Source: Heterobilharzia americana (taxonomy: Eukaryota; Platyhelminthes; Trematoda; Strigeidida; Schistosomatidae). Taken from it: a DNA stretch of 64,000 bases. The notes beneath the pieces are model-generated. The model was given only the letters and a program-made list of their open reading frames with translations. It was not told the origin of the DNA and made no database searches. The stretch lies in assembly GCA_944470555.2 (NCBI GenBank), contig OX104127.1:24443661-24507660 (forward strand). Direction: 5' to 3'. This document shows positions 56,466 to 64,000 of the stretch, piece after piece. The position numbers were made by a program, and so were the translations under genes. Within the stretch, counting starts at the first letter, position 1; every line of letters starts with the position of its first letter.

Positions 56466-57084
56466 TTACTACTTTTTCAGTCTCGTTTTCTGAATAGGAG
56501 ACAGAGTGAAGACTGTATGAGATCCAAACAAGATTTGAGTTTATAATTTTAAAGAGAATGAGAAAGTTGGACAAATCAAATTCGTCATTTTAAGTTCACT
56601 AATAATTTTACAAAAAAGTTGGATGTAATGTATATGGTGTGAGAGGGTATCACACTTCAACGACAACATTGGTTACCATATACCGCTGAAGACTTATCGC
56701 ATTACATTTGAAGATGCCTTCATTTTAAAGCTAGAATAATTATATCAAAATGAAATCTCCAATGGAAAAGTCTTTTTGAATTTTGACAGCTTCGTTTGAT
56801 GCAGATTACCTTTACAGGTGAGTATCACGTTATTGTCTCTTTTGAACACTTAGTAGGTAATGTGTTTCTCGCTAGCCAGAACATAATACCATTCTGGTTA
56901 TATTTGTGCGCACTAGAAAGCCCTTAAATGTATCATTTTGACAGCCATTATTATAGGGTAGCTCAATTTCTTAAAAACATTCAAATTACTACACAAACTT
57001 GAAGTCATTTGTTTTACCATGTGAATTGGAGATATTTTCTCTCACCTCTTCGGCGGCTTACTAATTCCTTGTACAGATGGTAAC
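56466..57084. other. No gene seen
   Basis: AT-rich. No recognised coding. Confidence 0.45.
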
Positions 57085-57330
57085 TGTTCTGATACTATTC
57101 ATTCTTAAGTCTCAAAGGGGACATCACTTCCTTCACGGTTGAAGATATGCCTTGCTGATGAGTTTTAAAAGGCACAAAGCCTAGATTTGGCATCGTTTCC
57201 TTCCGATTGTCTCCAACCAACTACCATTTACCAAAAGTGCACCATGATACTAAGCCTTCTAGCTCAGCGGCCACATTACAAAATGATCTATAGAACTCTG
57301 TAAACACTCAGGACTAGACAACATGAAATT
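57085..57330 (+). mobile_element. SINE-like family C, copy C2, with degraded hammerhead
   Basis: Begins just upstream of the ribozyme (CTTCACGGTTGAAGATATGC). The core CTGATGA at 57155-57161 is intact, but GAAA is reduced to AAA after GGCAC. Then come TTCCGATTGTCTCCAACCAA and CATGATACTAAGCCTTCTAG, a TAGCTCAGCGG A-box-like motif and CAGTGAACAATCAATG. Its order is permuted relative to C1, whose first block is the last third of C2. Confidence 0.75.
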
Positions 57331-57529
57331 CGTTACGCTCCAGTGAACAATCAATGTTTGGACTTGAAAATGTATTGATATTGTCGGGGTGATCGGAATA
57401 AAATAATCATAACAATGATAGTAAATACAGGCAACTTCACTCTCCCCTCTAATTAAATTGTGAAATAATTGCTGTTGCAATCTTAACTGTTTCAAAAAGA
57501 TATTCTACATACTGATAATAAGGATGCCG

Positions 57530-57790
57530 TAAATTTCTATCATTGGATTTGGCATACACTGAGAAGGCCGACTGGGGACATCATGCGCCAGGCCATGCCC
57601 TCTAGTGGAACGCAGATGGGAAACGACGAGTTGGGCGTCCAAGGGTGACATGGAGGAGATCGTGCGAAGAAGAGATGAGAACTTCTGGGACTTCATGGAG
57701 CCAGGTTCAAAAGTTTGCAGAGAACCAAGTGCACTGGAGACGTGTTACTCAAGCCCTATGTTCCATTAGGAGCTCAAGAGACAAATAATA
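57530..57790 (+). mobile_element. RTE 3' end fragment
   Basis: The plus strand matches the reverse complement of 32690-32960. Shared are GGATTTGGCATACACTGAGA-type sequence, GACATCATGCGCCAGGCC, GGGAAACGACGAGTTGGGCG, CATGGAGGAGATCGTG and AGCCCTATGTTCCATTAGGA, ending GAGACAAATAATAATAATGA. It is a 5'-truncated copy with a tandem ATA-type 3' tail, typical of RTE insertions. Confidence 0.88.
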
Positions 57791-59239
57791 ATAATGATAT
57801 AATAAATTTCTACCATAGAGGATGATGAAGGTAACTGCCCAGAACTAAGATAAAATATAGTGAAGTTGATTTTATTTCTTAAGGCTATAAACTGAAAGAT
57901 GATTGTTACTTTTAACTATCTGTGCACAATACTTGTTCAGGTCATTTGTTCACAGATTATGCCTAGAATAGCTAAAAAAAGTACTGTCCTTAAACTAACA
58001 CCATTCAATGTAAACCAAAGTGACTACTAAGCTTCATTACTTTTAAGTTCATTATGATAACATATCGTCAGTTGGCATAGCCATTATGCATAACTGGGAA
58101 AATGTCATTATTATATTAGCCAACAGTTTGGATTATTTTTTTCAGATTTCTGTGGTATTTGGCAAGTACTACACAGAAGATTGAGGTCAAATGTACTGGG
58201 GTATAAATGTTATTGATACATTCTGCGCAATGACAGAGAAATTTAAGAATGTCTACTTAATGGGAAGAAATCGAGAAACTTAACCATTCATGAAAAAAAA
58301 TGCTGTGATGAAGACAATTGTCGCAGGTTTCAAAGCTAGGAAACTATGAGTATGGTGCATTTGTTTCTCTGTATGTTAGGATTTTCATAATGATCTTTAG
58401 GTGAGTATTTTCGTAGCTAATAAACTACGATGATGTTAGCGTTTGTAAGCTCCAGATGCCTTGTGATATTTCCCTCTCATCCTCCTTTTTCACATGTGGA
58501 TTCTTTAGTGGTAGTGATGATATAAGTGTAGAAAGTATCTTGTTCTTAGGCATTGATATTAAGACTATAGCTTTGCATAAATCAAGTAAAGTAACGTTTT
58601 CCCGTTCACAAACTGTATGTGAAACCTTTGCGATCAAGTAGTATAGTTCAACTACGGATAAGTTAAGTTAACCATCTTGTAAGCTGACATTATTAAAATG
58701 GTTTACTCTGTAACAACACTGCTTACTCGATCTAAATCATTACACCTATGAATCTCGAATAGAAGTTAGGGAAATGATTCCACGCCATACTGAGAACAGA
58801 TTAGGATTAGTCTTTTTTCTAAATGTCTAAATGGAAATTTTCGATCTGCTGAAATTTTTGTTAGCATGAAATCTTGTCAAATATCCTCAGTAAGTACAGC
58901 GCAACGCTCTGTGAAGTACAGGCTATAATGGTTTTCATTGACAAATGTATTTCGACATATCGTTTCCTCAATAAAATTCCATGGTAGAAATGAACAGCAT
59001 CAATTAGAATTATTTGCTTCTATGTGAACAATTTTACAGTTTTCAATGAGTAAAGAGATGAGATTTATTCACATGGAAAGTTTTGGTGGCCAAATAATAG
59101 TCGATTCCCTCAACTAGGCGATGGATACAGGCTGAGTTTATTACTTCTGTGGTTGGAAAATTTCATCAAGCAATATCCGGTTCACGGCAGGTGATACAAA
59201 TGGATCAATATTACTAGAAATTAACCAGAAAAATTTCTA
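57791..59239. other. No gene seen
   Basis: AT-rich. Overlapping sense and antisense frames at 58425-58641 have no recognised similarity. Confidence 0.45.
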
Positions 59240-59745
59240 AACGTCATTTACGTGTCTCTGGTTCTCACGCATAGGTCAGATCTAACCTGCTTGGACGTAG
59301 AGCTACCAAAATTTTCCATTGAATATATACACCAAATTCTTCACCTTTAATCTGTTTTAATCATTTAACTAAGTCTTCTAAATGTGCCATGTACTCTTGC
59401 ACAGTTTTAAATTGTCAAGTTTGATTGGAATAGGCTTTTCAATGTACAAGAACTCATATTTCCACTCCTTGGATGCTTTGCTTAAATGACAGCTTCTAGT
59501 ATTGGCTAAATGAACCGTCATCATTAAACTTACGTTGGATTTTCTGAGCATCCTCCATTTTTGATCAGAAGCCAATCAAACACCAGCCGACTGATCAAAA
59601 TTATTGTCTTTTATAGTGCTGTTCTTAACGTCACTAGAATGCAGCAAACATCTCGTTTAAATATATTGTTCTGGTAGTGAATTTATTGAGAATTCCATAC
59701 TGTACAACACATATTGTTTGGAATAAAGAGATTATTATTATTAGT
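59240..59745 (+). repeat. Unclassified dispersed repeat family E, copy 2
   Basis: Co-linear with 49740-50205. The end is GGAATAAAGAGATTATTATTATT. A minus-strand frame at 59378-59575 (EWKYEFLYIEKPIPIKLDNL) is not matched in copy 1 and is not called a gene. Confidence 0.6.
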
Positions 59746-59947
59746 AGGTGTGGAAACAAACGGAGTTTACATCGATGATTAATTAATCACTACAACATAT
59801 TAGTTGAAAACATGTTGGAGATTTGGATGCTGCTTTTCCATAGATAAACGTCTGTTGTTCAAGGAAGATCAATCTGCAGTGCTTCTGTTTTCGATTAATC
59901 AATTGTCTAGTGGAAAATTGAGTATATAAAGAAAACAAAATTAAAAC

Positions 59948-60170
59948 TGGGTTCAGTTTGGAGGTTTGTGGGTATTTTATTGACTTCAAGTTGGTATTTA
60001 CCATGAACTGATATCACTTGTAGAAGCATTGAAAATATAGGACCACTGAAAAGCTGTTTCGTTCTAGAGTTGAAACCCTCCTCAGTAGGCGCCGACTTGG
60101 TGAGGGATCGGACCCACGACCTTCACGATTCACATCAAAGGAGTGATGAATGCCAACTTTAACATGAAAT
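59948..60170 (-). mobile_element. SINE-like family B, copy B4, with hammerhead core
   Basis: On the minus strand: a head with GTCGTGGGTCCGATCCC (B-box-like), the ribozyme, GGTCCTATATTTTCAATGCT and the tail CAGTTCATGGTAAATACCAA to CCCACAAACCTCCAAACTGA. Ribozyme: CTGAGGA (60079-60085) and GAAAC (60056-60060) intact, cleavage triplet TTT, and stem II expanded and poorly paired. Confidence 0.8.
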
Positions 60171-60179
60171 CCCAGTACA

Positions 60180-60540
60180 CCTTAAAATATATTACCTTAA
60201 AGTGCTCATTGCTGAGATGCTTCCAGATAGATATGGACGTATGAGGTCATCCACTCGGAAGGAAAGTGGATGCCCACTAAAGACCTTGGATGATGGTCGC
60301 GATTTATCGAGAATTGATAGAAGTAGGAAACAGTGGACATTGGACCCCGACCAACTGAGTGAATAGTTAACGCCCTTGTCGTGGATTTGATCCATGGACG
60401 GGTGGTGGTTGCGTATGGCCAAGATGTTCTATGGTGGGAGGAAATGACTACCCAATGCTCTTAGTTTTTCAATGGTTCTCCAATTGATGTCAGTCCATGA
60501 TGAATACCACCTTAATCATAAAATCCCCATTAACCTCAAA
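60180..60540 (+). mobile_element. SINE-like family B variant, copy B5 (duplicate of 63763-64000)
   Basis: A head not found in the other B copies (GGTCATCCACTCGGAAGGAA ... ATTGGACCCCGACCAACTGA) leads into tRNA-like ACTGAGTGAATAGTTAACGC and GTGGATTTGATCCATGG, then GGGAGGAAATGACTACCCAA in the ribozyme position (core lost) and the usual B tail. The 238-bp segment 60245-60482 differs from 63763-64000 at four positions. The long minus-strand frame here is a repeat by-product. Confidence 0.85.
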
Positions 60541-60544
60541 ATAT

Positions 60545-61009
60545 AATAGTTAAGTGTTTATTTATTAATTACTTGTTAACACTAGCTGTCAGATGGAGAA
60601 AAGAGATAGAGAGAAAGAGTAAACAACAGAACTGTTTGTAGTCTTCGAAATGATGAGGTCAGTCTGTTAGTAAGTTTGGCATTTATTCGCTGCGCTTTCA
60701 CTCTCCTTAACATTTATAAAAAATCAGTGAAAGGAAAGCAAAAAAGCCACAACAACTTCAGCCAGTGACTTCACAAATTGATCAAGTAGTTCGGTAACTC
60801 TTTGAACATTAAAAATTCTTATTTATTGATACTTGTAATTTAACGTTGTTCTCCTGAATGCAATTGAACGACCTGTGTTGGCAGATGAGTTTCTATATGG
60901 ATGATTCGATATTGCCTGAATATACATTGTTATAATTTACTTGATGGTGGCTAGAAGTGAAATCCAGCATATAATAATAAATAATAATAACAACTAGTAA
61001 CTGATGCAC
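60545..61009. other. No gene seen
   Basis: AT-rich with ATAATAAT runs near 60970. Confidence 0.45.
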
Positions 61010-61190
61010 AAGAGGTGGCTGTCATGCTTCCGTACCCTAGCAGGTAAGGCTTTGGAGTTTGAAGCGATAGGTACGTTCTCTAGTCCCATTGGGAGCACCA
61101 TCACTCACTAAATTGCAGATATATTCGGTTGATGAGTCCTAAATCGGATGAAATGCGCCTCCTGGGTTCTACTGCTGGCTGCCACCTTTT
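61010..61190 (+). mobile_element. SINE-like family A, copy A6, with degraded hammerhead
   Basis: tRNA-like head CCTAGCAGGTAAGGCTTTGG (A-box-like) and GTACGTTCTCTAGTCCC (eroded B box), linker GGGAGCACCATCACTCACTA, ribozyme 61124-61182, end ACTGCTGGCTGCCACC. Core TTGATGA (C3 to T, 61129-61135), stem II GTCC-TAAATC-GGAT, GAAA intact, cleavage triplet CTC. It retains the fullest head of family A here. Confidence 0.83.
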
Positions 61191-61819
61191 TCTTCAGCTT
61201 ATTTCTTCATAAAAGACGGTAGGCTAACTGTTGGTGTATTTTGTCCATCTTACATCATGAAGTCGAGAAGAAAATATTCTGCTTACCGTTGTTATTGTGT
61301 ATGAGGAAAGAGTTGTGCAAATTAAAAATATCCTTTCGAAAATATGAAAATGAAACCACGTTCTGCAAGAAGAACAATTGTTTATGCAGATTGTCACTTT
61401 ATTATGCGACTGCGCGTAGTTCCATGTATGTCTAAACCTGTGATTTAAACGGACCATTCATCCCACTTGGCTAACTGCATGATAAGTAACCAGATTTTTG
61501 TAATCCATTTAATTAGTCAACATCAATCTTTTGATTTTGCCCGCTAACCTGAACTCATGGCTATAGAACAGGATGTGATGAAGAGAATCGTTCCTTCTGA
61601 TACACCTGATGCAGTTGTAAGAGAGAGAAGGTATGTTTTTGTAATTAATGGGTTAGTCTTTTAATGCAGTTTCGTTGAAATCCTGACTATATAAGTAGTA
61701 CTCTAGCATTCTTTAATTTGCTGAATCACAAATTGTCGAACATTAGGCCTAGTAGGATAAAGAATCTTTATAAATCGAAGTTAATAGTAGATATGCACTC
61801 ATAAATAATCACACAAGAG
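61191..61819. other. No gene seen
   Basis: Sequence between inverted repeats A6 and A7. No convincing coding. Confidence 0.45.
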
Positions 61820-61955
61820 TAAAGATGGATAGTGGCCAGCATTGGAATCCAGGATGCATATTTCGTCCTACTTGGGAATCGCCAGCTGGATGAACCTGCC
61901 TCTCAGTGAGTGATGTTGTTCCCATCATATGCCAATAGAGACAGATCAGTTGCGT
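61820..61955 (-). mobile_element. SINE-like family A, copy A7, with degraded hammerhead
   Basis: On the minus strand: GATGGGAACAACATCACTCA, CAGGTTCATCCAG, the ribozyme (61838-61897) and the end CCAATGCTGGCCACTATCC. Core CTGGCGA (A6 to G), stem II TTCC-CAAGTA-GGAC, GAAA intact, cleavage triplet ATC (allowed), stem I CATCCAG/CTGGAT(T) well paired. One core change separates it from a plausible ribozyme. Confidence 0.8.
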
Positions 61956-62449
61956 CTAATCAGCGACGGTATAATACAAGCAATTATACTAATCACATAA
62001 GAGGTCGGCGAAGAGTAATTTGGAAAATTGAGATAGAAGTTAATTATCTAACCTCTGTTTGCTGTTTGAACCTCAGATACCAAATACGAATGATTCATTC
62101 GCTATCCTAGTCACCTTAAAAAGTTTACTAGCTCTTCAGCGGAAGAATAAAAGTCATAAAAACCAGACTCAAAGTTGCGAAACTGCCTTAGTATTACCTT
62201 AGGTGATTAATTCTCTCAGGTTATACTACTTCACTGTATAGTATGGAAAATAAAGAGGCCAATATGTAAATAAAATTTACGATACCATCCTGGTTGGGCA
62301 ATGCTTTGTATGTAATGTAGAATCTATAGTGCCCAGGATGTCGAACAGTGCAAAGTATAGTTTGAAAGCTGCTTTTTACTCCATGTAATTTTTGAACTGA
62401 AAAGTCAAATTATTTACAAAAATTCAGGCTGTAATTCCGCTCTTTATAA
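61956..62449. other. No gene seen
   Basis: AT-rich spacer. Confidence 0.4.
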
Positions 62450-62785
62450 ATGTAAGGTGGTTGGGAGCAATTAACAGAAAGTTTTGATATACCTAGATTT
62501 CATGCTTTTAGGCACTTGTCTGCAAGGCTTGTCTGCGAGCAGCCTCAAGGGAATGGATTTTTTTCAAGATTTGAACCAGCGACACAGCGCTACAATCTGA
62601 AATGTTAACACTGAACTTCTTATGGTACAAACAACCCTCTGCAAGACTGGGTTATATTCATTGATTGGTCACTGAACAGCAACCATTATCTTATTATCCA
62701 GTCCTTGAAGGTGACCAAATTCTATCGATCACTTTTGTAATGTGGTCACCAAGCTGTGAGACTCAGAATTCTGGTAAAATGTGAT
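62450..62785 (-). mobile_element. SINE-like family C, full-length copy C6
   Basis: On the minus strand the order is CTGAGTCTCACAGCTTGGTG, CAGTGACCAATCAATGAATA, a tRNA-like part with CGCTGGTTCAAATCTT, CCATTCCCTTGAGGCTGC, and the ribozyme relic at 62490-62530 (CAGACAA for CTGACGA; GTGC-CTAAAA-GCAT stem II; GAAA kept). Its phase equals C1, giving an apparent unit of about 330 bp. Confidence 0.75.
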
Positions 62786-62804
62786 TAATGTAAAATGGTG
62801 GCTT

Positions 62805-63060
62805 TATTATATTTCAGTGGTGATGCAAGTCTTGGTCTCTGATGGAACACCAGTCCTCTTCAGGTTGTAGATATGTTTTGTCAATGAGTCCCAACAGATA
62901 GGAAATCTGGATCCAGGGATTCCTACCGAATCCCTCCAATCATCTAACGTCAACCAAACTGGACCGTGATGCCAAGGTTTTTGGTTTTGTGACCACCCTA
63001 CCAAATGATCATAGTTCAGAAAATCAGAAAATCGTTGCTCTCTGGTTACCACTGTATATG
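62805..63060 (+). mobile_element. SINE-like family C, copy C3, with decayed hammerhead
   Basis: GGTTGTAGATATGTTTTGTC, AATGAGTCCCAACAGATAGG, AAATCTGGATCC, AGGGATTCCTACCGAATCCC and GACCGTGATGCCAAGGTTTT. It starts near the ribozyme, like C2, and runs into the block that begins C1 and C6. GAAA is kept (GGAAAT) with cleavage triplet ATC, but the CTGACGA strand is TCAATGA. It is inverted relative to C6, 20 bp away. Confidence 0.72.
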
Positions 63061-63554
63061 GCGTTGAATGTTGGAAATTGTTTCGATCAGGAAAGTTGGA
63101 AGTACTTTACGTAAAAGTGGAGAAACTAAAAAATCGCTACTACTATGCTCAGTCTATGAATGATAGATTTCCTTGGAAAAACATTGTCAGAACTTGAAAG
63201 TATTTGGAGCAAGTCATCTAGATGATTTGAAACAAGTCGCAAACTTGAAAATAACTCATCGAAAAACAGGTCAACTGCAAAAACGTCAGAAACAAGAAAG
63301 TACTTGGTTGAACTCCTATAGTATAAGTAATGAGTGTCAGGTGTCATCAAGAGCTTTATTTGAGGCATATCTTGGTCACTTCATGGGATCTAAAGTTACA
63401 TGAAAATTAGTCTACAAGTCTTGTACTTCACCTGCACCTGTACAGTGATAGTGAGGAAGCATAGGAGTCGTCATTTTGAACTCATTTGTGACCCGCTTAT
63501 TATTTAAAGTTTATTCAATACTGCTATATAATGCCAGTGTCTGTCAATTTATGG
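63061..63554. other. No gene seen
   Basis: Two overlapping opposite frames (63126-63403) have no recognised similarity. Confidence 0.4.
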
Positions 63555-63750
63555 ACATTAGATGTACTACCAAGCAGTCTCTTACTAGGACGAAACAGCT
63601 GTCCATTGTTCCCAGGTTTTCAGTGGTTCTCTAACTCATGTCAGTCCTCGATGAATACTACCCCAGAATAATAATCCCCATTCGCCTGAAAATAGATTAC
63701 TGTATAGCGAAATGATTCCAGCCGGATATCCTGAAGTTCTAATAAGAAGT
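63555..63750 (+). mobile_element. SINE-like family B, copy B7, 3' half
   Basis: CTTACTAGGACGAAACAGCTGTCC gives an intact stem II 3' strand, GAAAC (63592-63596), stem III and cleavage GTC (63601-63603), but the CTGAGGA strand is lost (CCAAGCA). The tail follows to about 63690, and the next unit starts at about 63755, a head-to-tail arrangement. Confidence 0.75.
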
Positions 63751-63754
63751 TGTA

Positions 63755-64000
63755 ACCTATGGGGTCATCCAGTCGGAAGGAAAGTGGATGCCCACTAAAG
63801 ACCTTGGATGATGGTCGCGATTTATCGAGAATTGATAGAAGTAGGAAACAGTGGACATTGGACCCCGACCAACTGAGTGAATAGTTAACGCCCTTGTCGT
63901 GGATTTGATCCATGGACGGGTGGTGGTTGCGTATGGCCAAGATGTTCTATGGTGGGAGGAAATGGCTATCCAATGCTCTTAGTTTTTCAATAGTTCTCCA
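63755..64000 (+). mobile_element. SINE-like family B variant, copy B8 (cut by window end)
   Basis: Near-identical to 60237-60482: four differences in 238 aligned bases and no gap. Same tRNA-like boxes and the same eroded ribozyme position. It continues beyond the window. Confidence 0.88.

Noticed and set aside
60192..60422. 76-codon minus-strand ORF repeated at 63641-63940 as a conserved gene
   Set aside because: The shared protein results from a 98% identical SINE B variant containing tRNA-like boxes.
1..64000. CRISPR arrays, bacterial operons, rRNA genes
   Set aside because: No regularly spaced direct repeats, ribosome-binding-site-led gene clusters or rRNA-like sequence; all signs are eukaryotic.

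Overview
The window reads as non-genic DNA from a blood fluke (family Schistosomatidae, Platyhelminthes). Three things point there. The DNA is AT-rich and has no long open frame. It carries fragments of retrotransposon groups known from schistosomes: Ty3/gypsy pol ending in a GRRVHWPERYV-like tail, SR2-like RTE elements, a CR1-like element and Penelope-like elements with GIY-YIG endonuclease. It also holds many copies of tRNA-derived, SINE-like repeats with an embedded hammerhead ribozyme, of the type described in schistosomes as the Sm-alpha family. No intact cellular gene is recognised. The one frame that looks like possible cellular coding (13143-13341, +) is unidentified. The species cannot be fixed from the sequence alone.

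Layout. 1-2851 is a gypsy relic on the minus strand, from gag (right) to integrase (cut by the window edge). 4601-5147 is an imperfect inverted repeat. 5560-7641 is a second gypsy relic (RT end, RNase H, integrase, C-terminus), with a third integrase scrap at 7880-8015. 9512-10930 and 14860-16026 are Penelope-like elements (PLEs) on the minus strand. 18325-20130 is a CR1-like element on the minus strand. 29470-31374 is an SR2-like RTE element on the plus strand, with further SR2-like pieces at 37785-38440 (+) and 54495-54775 (-). 32690-35690 is a nearly full-length second RTE lineage on the minus strand, with its 3' end repeated at 57530-57790 (+). 41293-42834 is a PLE 3' half enclosed by 230-bp inverted repeats with no mismatch seen. 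More PLE ends lie at 31990-32215, 43040-43345 and 52400-52660.

Between these lie at least four tRNA-derived short repeat families, here called A to D. Families A, B and C each carry a recognisable hammerhead ribozyme with its own consensus: stem II around GTCC-CAAATA-GGAC (A), GTCC-CATACTA-GGAC (B) and GTGC-CAATAA-GCAC (C). Family D is a palindromic pair of tRNA-like halves without a hammerhead. Copies often occur as inverted neighbours. Family C copies start at different points of the same cycle (circularly permuted), and two B copies at the right edge are about 98% identical over 238 bp. These repeats have no coding capacity; any mobility would need the enzymes of autonomous elements such as the PLEs or RTEs seen here, which is inference. 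Every protein-coding element seen is broken by stops or frameshifts, and nearly every ribozyme has lost at least one core or cleavage position, so the window records past activity.
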